DNA of 64,000 nt from Maniola hyperantus (Eukaryota; Arthropoda; Insecta; Lepidoptera; Nymphalidae). Below the pieces are notes generated by a model. It saw only the letters and a list, made by a program, of their open reading frames with translations. It was not told where the DNA came from and did not search any database. The position numbers and the translations under genes were made by a program. The stretch is taken from positions 1,776,492 through 1,840,491 of the forward strand of contig NC_048560.1 of assembly GCF_902806685.2 (NCBI RefSeq). Reading direction: 5' to 3'. Position 1 is the stretch's first letter. Each line of letters opens with the position of its first letter. Below are positions 10,403-19,740 of this stretch, one piece after another.

Positions 10403-11139
10403 TAGTAGGTAGATATACATAGGTCGTACCTACCTACCTTCTTGCCGATCGTGCTAAGCATTGATAATGCAGTGACCTTGAAATCCAGCAGTCGTGTCAT
10501 TATTATACCTCCAGTTAGATGCAACTAAACATAATAATGTTATGTAAAATCTCATTATATAACAAAAGTATAGGCACGTTGCATTGGTCATATTATAGTG
10601 TATATATTATTATTTATTATTACATATTAATTATTATGCGTCAATTTATATATATTACGACAAATAGCTTAGGAGCTTATACATACCTACCTATGGGTAT
10701 GTAGGTATGTGTTTATTATGATAGACTCTATCATAATAAACACATAACTACATACCTATCAGATAGAGGTAGATAATTATTAGTAGGTAGTTCCAGCTTA
10801 TATTAGGTATCTACTTATGTAATAGCAGCATAATTGTATCTATATTCTATAGTCTTATAAGATGATTAAATATTTAAAAAGAATAACATTTTAATAATAA
10901 TGATATTTTAACCCTTTTTTATTTTAATTTTTGGTATTTTTTATATTAAATTTTTTAATGATTTTTTATTTTAATTTTTGAATTTTTTGTATTATAAAAA
11001 AAAATTAAATACAAAAATCGGCTCGGTTGGCGCACCGTCCTTTTTTAATCACTTGAGAAGTCCTTGGCTTCGACTCGGCCTTCCAATAATACTCGGCCAG
11101 TAATCGCTTTATTTCAGGCATGGACTGTATTACTGAATT
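10403..11139. other. AT-rich stretch with a hairpin
   Basis: Mostly low-complexity AT. From about 10905 to 11005 it consists of TTTTTATTTTAATTTTT-like runs. Apart from the hairpin at 10699-10755 no feature is recognised. Confidence 0.5.
10699..10755. repeat. Short inverted repeat
   Basis: TGTGTTTATTATGATAGA and TATCATAATAAACACA face each other across a 3-base loop, and the outer ATGTAGGTA / TAACTACAT continue the stem with a small mismatch. Possibly a decayed MITE. Confidence 0.7.
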
Positions 11140-11305
11140 TTCCACAGAATGTGTATTTCTACTGCCGGCCGCTATAACACAACAAATACTTAATGAAAAT
11201 TTCAAAGTGAAAGCTATGAAAATAAAAAATCTGAAAGTGTTATTTCTGGTACGTAGGTCCGGGACCCTTCGAATGCGAGTTTGACTCGCACTTGACTGGT
11301 TTTTA
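11140..11305 (+). repeat. FP-M right-end fragment
   Basis: Contains CGCTATAACACAACAAATAC, then GGGACCCTTCGAATGCGAG and the terminal GACTCGCACTTGACTGGTTT, as in FP-M at 17145-17966. Confidence 0.65.
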
Positions 11306-11546
11306 ATTACTTACCAATTACTTCTTTACTACTTCGGTGTCAACCGTGTCATAATTATAATTTTATTCAAGTTATAGAAATGTAGGGCTAAGCAAAAGCA
11401 CTTTGCGAAATGTAGGAAACACATACAACATTCGGTACGAGCAGGTTTACTCTATTTGGAAGTGTACCAAATAGCAAGTGTGACGCAACCTTCAAACTAT
11501 ATGCCATAGCTAGGACCAATAATTGACTTCAAGTGTTAAAAGACAT

Positions 11547-11851
11547 AAAAACCGACTTCGATACACAAACACTAAAAATTGAAAAATAATTTAATTTATT
11601 ACCGAATATATTATGTATACAAGAGTTAATATAGTTCCATAATAATACTTTTTGGTGCCGGTGCCAATTAGCTTTAGCTGCGCGAATCGTCTAGACTTCA
11701 TATTTTTATGAGACTCCACAATGGCACCTCATTGGCACCGACCCCAAAAAATATTATCATGGAACTATATTAACTCTTGTATACATAATATATTCGGTAA
11801 TAAATTAAATTATTTTTCAATTTTTAGTGTTTGTGTATCGAAGTCGATTTT
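11547..11851. mobile_element. MITE-8, long-arm hairpin element
   Basis: Left arm begins AAAACCGACTTCGATACACA; the right arm ends with its complement (TGTATCGAAGTCGATTTT). The first 100 or so paired bases show two mismatches, and pairing continues to about 125 bp (GGTGCC blocks), leaving a loop of about 50 bp. Such conserved arms suggest recent insertion or conversion between arms. No ORF. Confidence 0.9.
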
Positions 11852-11879
11852 TATTTTTTTTGTAAAAAAAATTTATTTT

Positions 11880-12071
11880 ACAATTTTTAGTGGCCCCATT
11901 GTCCTTTAATCACGTCGCAACGGTGCAAGGGATTGACGTGATTTTTTGCATGGGTATAGATAAAGACCTGGAGAGTGACATAGGCTACTTTTTATCCCGG
12001 AAAATCAAAGAGTTCCCACGGGATTTCTAAAAACCTAATTCCACACGGACGAAGTCGCGGGCATCAGCTAG
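11880..12071 (+). mobile_element. Hel-A, 5' truncated
   Basis: Covers the Hel-A core (GTCCTTTAATCACGTCGCAA, ATTTTTTGCATGGGTATAG, GAGAGTGACATAGGCTAC) to the 3' end GCGGGCATCAGCTAG at 12071. A CGGACGAAGTCGCG hairpin lies just before the end, as expected for a helitron 3' terminus. Confidence 0.8.
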
Positions 12072-12330
12072 AAAAAATATTTCTATTCTATTTTAATGTA
12101 GAGAAAGGGACCAACTTGGCGTTTGGTACGCTAAGCTTTTGGAAGGGTACCAATAGGTATAGAAAGACCTTCAAACCGCTAATGCCATAGTACTACAGAT
12201 CTCGCTCGGTCAAGGAGTTCCACTGTTGATTGCACACATCAATTTGGTACTATGTAGAGTAAAGCCTTGGTCATACAGAGTGCGTAGATGTACACGTAAT
12301 GCGTGTCTCGTTACTAATATTACGGTTATT

Positions 12331-12396
12331 ATGAGCGGTGATAGCCTAGTGGTAAAGGCGTCAAAATTTCAGCTTTCTAGGTCCAAGGGTTTGAAC
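12331..12396 (+). mobile_element. SINE-2-like head fragment
   Basis: GTGATAGCCTAGTGGTAAAG resembles the A box of SINE-2, followed by a decayed B box (GGTCCAAGGGTTTGA). Confidence 0.55.
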
Positions 12397-12441
12397 TATA
12401 TATTATGTTGACTAGTCAGGACTTTTTAAAAATTTTATTAA

Positions 12442-12683
12442 CTAGCTGATGCCCGTAACATCGTCCGCGTGGATTTAGGTTTTTAAAATCCCGTGGGAAC
12501 TCTTAAATTTTGCGGGGTAAAAGTAGCTATGTCACTCACCGGGTCTTTAACTATACGCATGCAAAAAATCACGTCATTCCGTTGCTCCGTTGCGACGTGA
12601 TTGAAGGACAAACCAACAAACTAACAAACCAATAAACCAAAAAAACAACAAACAAACACACTTTCGCATTTATAATAAGGGTA
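12442..12683 (-). mobile_element. Hel-A, near complete
   Basis: On the minus strand it runs from a TACTACCC-type start and CGAAAGTGTGTTTGTTTG to CTAG at 12442-12445. It carries an expanded A/C-rich run (complement of TTTGTTGGTTTG) near 12605-12660. It faces the Hel-A at 11880-12071 tail to tail. Confidence 0.8.
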
Positions 12684-13351
12684 GTACTGATTAGAAGAAG
12701 ATAAATGTAGAGAGATATGATTTGGGCCTACTTAATATAAATCTATAAAACGGAAAACTGACTTGAAGAATACATTTATTTGACAACTAGCTTTTTATCA
12801 AACGTCAAAACGCGCGCTCAGTATGCGAGATTCTATGAAATACTGTGATGTGACGCCACATCATAATGATGCACTTTTTCAGTTTAATCAATAATTTAAA
12901 ATGGTTATTACGCTTAAAACTAACAAAGGAAGTGGATTTTACGTATTTGGAAGACTCTCCTCTATTTAATAATTATTGACAAATAATTTATTTTTGATAT
13001 AGGCAAATACCCAATTTCATATTCTATCGCTTATTGTTCTGCGTTACTATATCCTTAGCCAATACATAATTGAAAGATCAAAAATGCGGAATGTGAATAG
13101 TATTTCGAATGTATAAATAAGTTTAATAAAAAGCTTATTGTTTGCTGCTTTAAAACTAGAGTGAAATATTTTAATAATACAACTTTTGAGTGCTGTGGTT
13201 AAAGTTAGTTAAGTAAGTATTATTTTAATTACAGTTCTCATAGTCGTAATTTAACTGAGACTAGTTTCGTCGTCAGTTTAAGTGTTGTTTTTAGTTTTAA
13301 ACTTTCAGTCGTATCTAGTCTATTTTGATAATCATAAAATTAAATTTCGTA
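12684..13351. other. No recognised feature
   Basis: AT-rich sequence; no repeat or coding signature is recognised. Confidence 0.5.
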
Positions 13352-13470
13352 CTATCTATACCCTTATTATAAATGCGATTGTGAAGTGTGATTTGTTGGT
13401 TTGTCCTTCAATCACGTTACAATTTTGCATGGGCATAGTTAAAGACCTGGAGAGTGACATAGGCATTGTA
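13352..13470 (+). mobile_element. Hel-A 5' part
   Basis: CCCTTATTATAAATGCGA, GGTTTGTCCTTCAATCACG and GACCTGGAGAGTGACATAGG in family order; truncated before the 3' hairpin. Confidence 0.7.
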
Positions 13471-13529
13471 TTTTTATTGCCGTATATAAACAACAAATAA
13501 TAAAATTTTAAAATGGCCGCCATGATAAA

Positions 13530-13762
13530 TATATATAAGTACCTATATGAAATTCAAAGTCCTGACTGACTGACTGACTGACTTACATATCAACGCACAG
13601 CCTAAACCGCTGGTCTTAGGGTGGGAAAGGCTTTGGAGGGTGTGTTCTTTGTAAAGAGTAGGTCACTAAGAAAGGATTTTTCGAAATTCCAACCCTAAGT
13701 GGGTTAAATGAGGGTTTGAAATTTATGTAGCCCACGCGGACGAAGGCGCAAGCATAAGCTAG
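13530..13762 (+). mobile_element. Hel-C
   Basis: Starts with an AAATTCAAAGTCCTGACTGA block, contains CAACGCACAGCCTAAACCGC and AGAAAGGATTTTTCGAAATT, and ends at GCATAAGCTAG (13762), followed by T. The 3' CCACGCGGACGAAGGCGC is the terminal hairpin. Confidence 0.8.
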
Positions 13763-13777
13763 TTTAAATATTTTTTT

Positions 13778-13838
13778 GTACGGTGGTACGGAACTCTTCG
13801 TGTGTGACTCCGACTCGCGCTTGCCCGGTTTTTTTTTA
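13778..13838 (+). repeat. FP-M right-end fragment
   Basis: GGTACGGAACTCTTCGTG, then CTCGCGCTTGCCCGGTTTTT; only the last 60 bases of the family. Confidence 0.65.
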
Positions 13839-13968
13839 TTAGATACGACTTGTTTAAGAAACCCTTTAGAAAATAGTTTTGATTCGATAGCACTTTGAAG
13901 TTTGAACCATAACTTTTGAAAGACTGTCCTTACTTCCTAATTTTAAAACTTTTAAAACAGTACGTCTT

Positions 13969-14126
13969 TAGTACGCGACAGGTCGAGATGGCAATAGGGG
14001 AGGGAACGCCCCACACACCCGCACAGTCCCCGCGCTAACCCGGTGCGGGCGAGTGCGGGAGACGTGCGGGACGTCTCCCCGCCTCATATTTGCCGCCCAA
14101 TTGCCATCTCAACCTGTCGCGGACTA
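13969..14126. mobile_element. MITE-4, copy 1
   Basis: Ends TAGTACGCGACAGGTCGAGA and TCTCAACCTGTCGCGGACTA are inverted repeats around a GC-rich interior with repeated GTGCGGG motifs. 158 bp with no ORF. Several further copies lie downstream. Confidence 0.85.
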
Positions 14127-14299
14127 TTACAGTCGGCCGAAAGTGATGTACATCAACCTTTAGAAGGTGATAGCTGATTTGTAGAGCACTGTCTCGGTCA
14201 TTGAGACCAACAAAACGTCATATACATAGGTATGAGTGACAGATGCCTATAACACGAGTGTACAACTTATTTTAGGCATCAGTGGCTTAACCTCCCACG

Positions 14300-14530
14300 T
14301 CTGGTGGGAGGCTTCGGCCGTGGCTAGTTACCACCCTACCGGCAAAGCTGTGCCGCCAAGCGATTTAGCGTTCCGGTACGATGCCGTGTAGAAACCAAAG
14401 GGGTATGGGTTTAATAAAAACTGTCATACCCTTTCCAGGTTAGCCCGCTATCATCTTAGACTGCATCGTCACTTACCACCAGATGAGATTGCAGTAAAGG
14501 GCTAACTTGTATCTGAATAAAAAAAAAAAA
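14300..14530 (+). mobile_element. SINE-1 body, nested in MITE-5
   Basis: From TCTGGTGGGAGGCTTCGGCC to GCTAACTTGTATCTGAATAA plus poly(A). The tRNA-like head is missing, so it is 5' truncated. Confidence 0.8.
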
Positions 14531-14584
14531 CCTAATCTTGGATGTAAATTTTGGTGAAACAATAAATGATTTGATTTGATTTGA
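14531..14584 (+). repeat. LINE-type tail with TTGAT repeats
   Basis: GGTGAAACAATAAATGATTT followed by repeated GATTTGATTT units: an AATAAA-bearing 3' end with a microsatellite tail. Confidence 0.5.
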
Positions 14585-14675
14585 TTTGAGAGACAACGCT
14601 CTACAAATCCGAAATATCATTTTAAAGCCCGATGTACATAACTTACTACTGCCGCCGCGTACTGTACCAGTATCG

Positions 14676-14933
14676 TTTGTAAAATAGCTCGTATCCTTAT
14701 ATGCAACCACACATTATCCTGGCCTCAATACTTGATGATGCTAAACAAAAGAACTCACATATTCGGAAGTCGGTCAACAATCACACATAATGACAGCGGC
14801 TTGTCTTGTTATTGCGGTATGTGTCATCGCGCCTTGACATTAATGTACAATGGGCGACATATTTAAATTCAAATTACGGTTTACTCGCTGCTACCGCTAC
14901 TTCACGTGCGTGGAATTTATGTATAGTACGCGA
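14676..14933. other. No recognised feature
   Basis: Sequence between MITE-5 and MITE-4 copies; nothing recognised. Confidence 0.4.
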
Positions 14934-14950
14934 CAGGTCGAGATGGCAAT

Positions 14951-15133
14951 AAAACGTAGCTAGGGTCTGAAATACTCTTCCTAGATCAGTGTTTCCTGTC
15001 AATTATAATCCGGGTATCTTTAAAACAAGAGTGAAGAGGCAACTTCTAGGCAAACGCGTCCCATCTTAGGCCACATCATTACTTCCCATCAGGTGTGATC
15101 GTGGTCAAGCGTGCGCCTATAACGAAAAAAAAA
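14951..15133 (+). pseudogene. LINE-S 3' end, C-terminal ORF fragment with 3' UTR
   Basis: An open frame at 14977-15069 encodes LPRSVFPVNYNPGIFKTRVK then RQLLGKRVPS and a stop, the C-terminus of a non-LTR reverse-transcriptase ORF found in many lepidopteran LINEs. The 3' UTR (CCACATCATTACTTCCCATC, CAGGTGTGATCGTGGTCAAG) ends in poly(A) at 15125-15133. That UTR resembles the tail of SINE-1. Confidence 0.75.
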
Positions 15134-15343
15134 CCCGCACCGGCGCGGGTGATTACGTAAAACGTTGCACAGCAGTAGCAATCCGACAGTTCATTTGCTG
15201 TCTCTCTTCTTCTTCTTCTTATTTTGCTTTGTGGCTATTGCTGCCTCTCTCTAGCCGGACGTTTAACAGCAAGATAAACGCGAGATACGTTATCACCCTG
15301 CGGCGGGTTAGCGCAGGGGCTGTGCGGATGTGCGAGACGTACC

Positions 15344-15800
15344 TTTTTTTTTTTTTTTTAACGCTGCGAAATGCGTTTACGCATCCCCCCCTCCTGGAAG
15401 CCAGCCAGCTAATCAGCCAGCCAACCAACTGGAGGGAAGGTATGTGGGACTCGCCGGCCGAGAAGCGACCGGAATACCCACTAAAACCCAGCGGCACTCC
15501 TGCGCGTCGCCTGGCGACTGGGTCACGGGAACGCAGAAGCAAACCACCGCAACCCAACCCGCGACGTCCGCCGAAGCGGACCCTCCACCTCCTCCACGCA
15601 CGTCCGAGGTGCACCAACTATGTGCACTTCACCTCCCCCGGAGACGCAACGGGCGACAACGCAATCCCGCGCACGTCGCCCGCGTCTCAACCTCCGCCTC
15701 GTCCACTGTGCCCTCTGCTAGTCAGAGGAACACGCGGAGAAACCTCCCCCCTGCCAGGTCATTACCCATGGCCAACAATATCCCCGAAGAGAGATTTTAT
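15344..15800 (-). repeat. GC-rich insertion with minus-strand poly(A)
   Basis: Begins with 16 T (15344-15359), so the minus strand ends in poly(A). Next to it is AACGCTGCGAAATGCGTTTA (a GCGTAAACGC-type hairpin), then a Pro/Arg-rich GC sequence with repeated GCCAGCC motifs. Overlapping frames on both strands are open only because the region is GC-rich. Probably a retroposed 3' end, family unknown. Confidence 0.45.
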
Positions 15801-15990
15801 CTTATTTTGCTTTATGGCTATTGCTGTCTCTCTCGAGCCGGACGTTTGACAGCAAGATAAACGCGAGATACGTTATCACCCCGCGGCGGGTTAGCGCAGG
15901 GGCTGTGCGGATGTGCGAGACGTACCTACCCCGATTGCCATCTCGACCTGTCGCGTACTGTACAGGGTGTAATTAGCTGGGCTATTGTCT

Positions 15991-16135
15991 AAAACCTGCA
16001 TCAATCATTATTACAATCTCAATTGTTCTGATTGGCTGAATTTGTGAGATTCTTGTTACCACAATGCATTGTGGCCAATAGTGAGCGAGCATTAACCAAT
16101 CAGAGATGATAGCGATCGTGACATTGTAGCTGTCA
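15991..16135. repeat. MITE-9, copy 2
   Basis: Matches 4325-4430 and has an extra CACAATGCATTGTG palindrome in its middle. It interrupts a repeat that is continuous at 20205-20245 (CAGGGTGTAA / CAGAACGCTGGCAAAAACGA). Confidence 0.65.
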
Positions 16136-16319
16136 AACAACCGCGGTAGGGCCACAGAACGCTGGCAAAAACGATGACAAGTGATAGTACCTACTGATGA
16201 TTAGGACTAATATAACGCCACAAAAAACAACGCGAAGAATGTAAAAAAAATCCTATAATTTTACAAAAGTAAATATACATATTATATTAAAACAACTTAC
16301 ATAAACATTTATATACTTA

Positions 16320-16541
16320 CTAGCTTATGCTCGCGACTTTGTCCGCGTGGACAAATTTCAAACCCTATTTCACCCCCTCAGGGGTTGAATTTTTAAAAAT
16401 CCTTTGTTAGCGGATGCCTACGTCATAATAGCTATCTGCATGCCAAATTTCAGCCCGACCCGTCCAGTATTTTGAGCTGTGCGTTGATAGATCAGTCAGT
16501 CAGTCAGTCAGTCACCTTTTCTTTTTATATTTTGACGACCT
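16320..16541 (-). mobile_element. Hel-C
   Basis: CTAGCTTATGCTCGCGACTT marks the 3' end at the left, and repeated CAGTCAGTCAGTCAGTCA marks the 5' GACT repeats at the right. Internal CTGTGCGTTGATA matches the family. Confidence 0.75.
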
Positions 16542-16542
16542 C

Positions 16543-16872
16543 CCTGCCGCAGTGGTCAGCGCTGTGGTCTTATTAGTGGGAGGTCCTGGGTTCGATTCCT
16601 GGCAGGGGTTTGGAATTTTATAATTTCTAAATTTCTGGTCTGGTCTGGTGGAAGGCTTCGGCCGTGGCTAGTTACCACCCTACCGGCAAAGCCGTGCCGC
16701 CAAGCGATTTAGCGTTCCGGTACAATGCCGTGTAGAAACCAAAGGGGTATGGGTTTAATAAAAACTGCCATACCCCTTCCAGGTTAGCCCGCTATCATCT
16801 TAGACTGCATCATCACTTACCATCAGGTGAGATTGCAGTCAAGGGCTGACTTATATCTGAAAAAAAAAAAAA
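16543..16872 (+). mobile_element. SINE-1, near full length
   Basis: tRNA-like head with A box (CGCAGTGGTCAGCGC) and B box (GGTTCGATTCC), then the body (GGCTTCGGCCGTGGCTAGTT, GTTCCGGTACAATGCCGTG) and tail (AGATTGCAGTCAAGGGCTGA, poly(A)). The two internal Pol III promoter boxes with a LINE-like tail define a tRNA-derived SINE. Confidence 0.9.
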
Positions 16873-17144
16873 TTAGATTACATAATTGATGATGGAAAAG
16901 CCAGAGGGTAAAATTTACAAAATAATTTTAAAACATCTATCTTTTTGAGATTGACACGTCGCTCAGTATACCTAAAGACAAATAACCTGTAATAATGCAA
17001 AAATCTCTGCAACATACAATACAAGATATACTTAACTGTGGGAATGATTGTTCATACGCAACCGACTATGCTATGACGAACGATTATTGTATGTTAAAAC
17101 GTTAAATTTATTGAAGAAAACCCCTACTTTGCCAAGCATTTTTA
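16873..17144. other. No recognised feature
   Basis: Unique-looking sequence. Confidence 0.4.
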
Positions 17145-17218
17145 TTAGGGTTCCGTACCCAAAGGGTAAAACGGGACCCTATTAGAAAGAAAGAAAGAAA
17201 GAATTGGTATTTGTAGTT

Positions 17219-17340
17219 GGTGTCACAGATAAAAACAAAGTACAAATGTAACATTTTCATCTGTGACACCACCCCAAATGGGTGTACAGCTCAGCATAAT
17301 GTCCTGCATCATATGCGTTAACACACATAAGATGCAGGAC
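17219..17340. repeat. Two short hairpins in the FP-M insertion
   Basis: GGTGTCACAGAT pairs with ATCTGTGACACC (17219-17271), and GTCCTGCATCATATG pairs with CATAAGATGCAGGAC (17301-17340). They follow an AAAG run, so this may be the end of a LINE on the minus strand. Confidence 0.55.
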
Positions 17341-17369
17341 ACTGATTTTCGCTGTGACCCGGGGCTGAA

Positions 17370-17504
17370 ATCTATAGAGGGTGCTTTGACTTTGCTTAGA
17401 CTTGAGTCACTGTTAAAACGAGACAGATTTATGCCAGATATATAACGCTGTCTCGTTTTAACCGTGTCGTAAGTCTGAGCAAAGTCAGAGTGCGCTCTAT
17501 AGAT
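17370..17504. mobile_element. MITE-7, palindromic, copy 1
   Basis: ATCTATAGAGGGTGC and its imperfect complement GCGCTCTATAGAT close the element; TTAAAACGAGACAG and CTGTCTCGTTTTAA close its centre. Relatives are 45831-45972 and 62131-62252. Confidence 0.8.
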
Positions 17505-18094
17505 CTCACTCTGAGACTCCGCTGTCCGTCAGTCTGTCTGTCCGTCTGTCACCAGGCTGTACCTCATGAACCATGATAGTTAGACTGTTGAAGTTTTCCC
17601 TGATAATGTATTTCTGTTGCCGCTATAACAACAAATACTAAAAAACAGAATAAAATAATACAATAAACGTGATTTTTTTGCTCGTTTTGTTCGATATTGA
17701 TACCTAACGGCAACAGGTAGACGCTTGAAATATTCACGGAATATATTATAGTTATATACTTATTCACTTTTAAAATAAATAATTAGGTAAATTAAAATAA
17801 AATAAATATTTAAGGGGGGCTCCCATACAACAAACATGATTTTTTTTGCTGCTATTTTATAATAGCAGCAAAAAACATCACGTTTGTTGTATGGGAGCCG
17901 TACCATTATTTATATAATGGTACGGAACCCTTCGTGCGCGAGTCCGACTCGAACTTGACCGGTTTTATTAATTTTAAAATAATATAGGTACATGACTCAT
18001 AATACGGATATTTTGATACAACAATGGTAAATGCTTTAGATTGAGGGGTTCATTCGTAGTGCTCTCCAAACAAACGTAGTTTTGCTCTCATTTT

Positions 18095-18407
18095 GACGAG
18101 CTCCCTGGCGCAGTGGTAAGCGCTGTGGTCTTGTTAGTGGGAGGTCCTGGGTTCGATTACCCGCACGGGTTTGGAGTTTTATTGGTCTGGTCTGGTGGAA
18201 GGCTTCGGCCGTGGCTAGTTACCACCCTACCGGCAAAATCATGCCGTCAAGCGATTTAGAGTTCCGGTACGATGCCGTGTAGAAACCAAAGGGGTAGGTA
18301 CCTATAGGTTTAAATAAAACTGCCACACCCCTTCCAGGTTAGCCCGCATCCATCTTAGATTGCATCATCACTTACCACCAGGTGAGATTGCAGTCAAGGG
18401 CTAACTA
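18095..18407 (+). mobile_element. SINE-1, near full length
   Basis: Head GACGAGCTCCCTGGCGCAGT, A box GCGCAGTGGTAAGCGC, B box GGTTCGATTACC, then the standard body. It ends GGGCTAACTAAATA without the usual TGTATCTGAATAAA tail. It looks tRNA-competent but slightly decayed. Confidence 0.85.
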
Positions 18408-18602
18408 AATACTAACCAACTACGTTTGTATGGTGTGAATGACGGTGACACCCCATCACCGTAATTTGAATTGCATTTAAATTATGTGGGAATAAAATAA
18501 AAGTAAAAAAATTAAAATCTGACTAAGTAATATAAATTTTAATAATTAACTAGTTTATAGTTAACTGTTGGTAGGTACGTTGATACTATTGATATATCAG
18601 TC

Positions 18603-18705
18603 ATCATCATCATCATCATCTCCTCGACAGTCACGGGTCTCCTCTCAGAATGAGAAAGTAAACTATAATCCACCACCCTGGCCAAGCGCGGATTGGCCAT
18701 ATAAA
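18603..18705 (-). mobile_element. SINE-2 3' end
   Basis: ATC repeats (complement of the GATGAT tail), ACGGGTCTCCTCTCAGAATG and GGCCAAGCGCGGATTGG in family order. The head is absent. Confidence 0.7.
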
Positions 18706-18714
18706 TCTTAATAA

Positions 18715-19007
18715 CAGGGTCTTGAACTGTAGTAATAAAATGACGCGATTTTTCGTATACTGGTAGTTTATGGGGCTAGAATTCATTACAAAAAAAATAA
18801 AAAAATTATAACTTTTTAAAATTATTCTCTTTAATAATGAATTCTAGCCCCATAAACTACCGCTATAAAACATCACATTTTTTTTTTTTTTTGTGCTTTA
18901 CCTACACTTCAACCCAGAAGATGCAGGTTCGATTCCTGCCGGTTACGCAATTTTTGATATGTTTTTAAAATCACATAATTTTATTACCATACAGTCCAAA
19001 CCCCTAT
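18715..19007. mobile_element. MITE-3, copy 2, with a nested tRNA-like piece
   Basis: Ends CAGGGTCTTGAACTGTAGTA and CATACAGTCCAAACCCCTAT; inner arms GGGGCTAGAATTCATTA and its complement. The right arm is interrupted by about 75 bp that include a T run and a tRNA T-arm-like sequence. Confidence 0.8.
18879..18953. repeat. tRNA 3'-half-like fragment in MITE-3
   Basis: GCAGGTTCGATTCCTGC is a perfect T-arm with B box, preceded by a CTTC/GAAG stem and followed by CGGTTACGCA. There is no 5' half, so it is not a functional tRNA. A T run on its left means the minus strand has a poly(A)-like tail after the antisense of the tRNA-like part. Confidence 0.4.
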
Positions 19008-19033
19008 TGCTTAAACGCAGATAATTCTGTAAT

Positions 19034-19115
19034 GTGAGAGGTGCGCGCCCGGAATTGAACCCCGGATACCTCTGACTAGGAGGCCGGTGTTTTAACCACT
19101 AAGCTCTCACGGCTT
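19034..19115 (-). mobile_element. SINE-2 tRNA-like head
   Basis: Complement gives GTGAGAGCTTAGTGGTTAAA (A box) and GGGGTTCAATTCCGGG (B box). Only the Pol III promoter region remains. Confidence 0.7.
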
Positions 19116-19498
19116 TAGAACCAAATTACTCACAAGAAAACTCGACGGCAGAAGCTAGTCATTGGAATAATTGCTAAACTGCGATTAATATCATTAATTT
19201 AGGGCCCTATAAATTCAACACAATTGTAAATACAATCAACTATAACTCTTATTCCATTAGTAATATGCACTAAAATTGTATTAAAATAATTTGACCCTTG
19301 TAAACCTCTAATCAAGCTTCGTTTTGAACCGGGTATTGAACCTTGGCCTGGCAGGTGAAGACAATGAAAAGTCCTTATTTTGTTAGTGATAGGATTCAAT
19401 TTTAATTGGCAAGATTTAATTACTGGGCTCGAATATGTTACATAAGCGGCAGCGGGTATTATGATCTCCAGGTACTGGAATAGCGATTCCGCACAGGA

Positions 19499-19704
19499 GG
19501 ATTCACTTGCTTTAACGGTGAAGGAAAAGATCGTGAGGAAACCAGCATGCCTGAGAGTTCTCCATAATGTTCTCAAAGGTGTATGAAGTCTACCAATCCG
19601 CCCATAGCCAGCGTGGTAGACTATGACCAAAACCCTTCTCACTCTGAGAGGAGACCCGTCCTCTGTAGTGAGCCGAAGAGGGGTTGATCATGATGATGAT
19701 GAAT
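19499..19704 (+). mobile_element. SINE-2, head missing
   Basis: CACTTGCTTTAACGGTGAAG through GCATGCCTGAGAGTTCTCC and GAGAGGAGACCCGTCCTCTG to a GATGATGATGA tail. Followed at once by a SINE-3. Confidence 0.85.
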
Positions 19705-19740
19705 GCGGAATCTTCTTCTCCTCGAGTCGACGGTCACATC

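Larger units (their letters stand above)
14127..14675. mobile_element. MITE-5, copy 1, split by a SINE and a LINE tail
   Basis: Left half GTCGGCCGAAAGTGATGTAC, then CATCAACCTTTAGAAGG and TTTGTAGAGCACTGTCTCGG; right half ACGCTCTACAAATCC, then GATGTACATAACTTACTACT. Between them SINE-1 (14300-14530) and a short LINE tail are inserted. Uninterrupted relatives are 26791-26979 and 33748-33897. Confidence 0.75.
14934..15959. mobile_element. MITE-4, composite copy 2 with nested insertions
   Basis: Bounded by TAGTACGCGACAGGTCGAGA and TCTCGACCTGTCGCGTACT. Inside lie a LINE-S 3' end (14951-15133), a segment shared with 19916-20204 (GCGACAG or CCGACAGTTCATTTGCTGTC onward), a GC-rich block with poly(T), and a second copy of the segment CTTATTTTGCTTT ... 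GTGCGAGACGTACC (about 125 bp; 15219-15343 and 15808-15932). Confidence 0.7.
17145..17966 (+). repeat. FP-M, complete but interrupted
   Basis: Left end TTAGGGTTCCGTACCCAAAG, right end CGAACTTGACCGGTTTT. Typical interior: GACTCCGCTGTCCGTC, AACCATGATAGTTAGAC, CTGTTGCCGCTATAACAACA. About 330 bp of foreign sequence (17181-17512), including an AAAG tail and MITE-7, splits it. A self-complementary segment at 17819-17901 (GGCTCCCATACAACAAAC and its complement) forms a strong hairpin. Confidence 0.75.

Noticed and set aside
15229..15860. Two long overlapping plus-strand frames (206 and 176 residues) and a minus-strand frame of 132 residues
   Set aside because: They cross a MITE end, a poly(T) run and a GC-rich insert. 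All frames are open because of base composition, and none shows a domain.
16543..16620. Possible tRNA gene (A and B boxes)
   Set aside because: The boxes are followed by the SINE-1 body and there is no acceptor-stem pairing. The same holds for all B-box hits in the window.
19199..19704. A 147-residue minus-strand frame with RLHTPLRTLWRTLRHA
   Set aside because: The same peptide appears antisense to every SINE-2 body (for example 4623-4850), so it is a property of the SINE.
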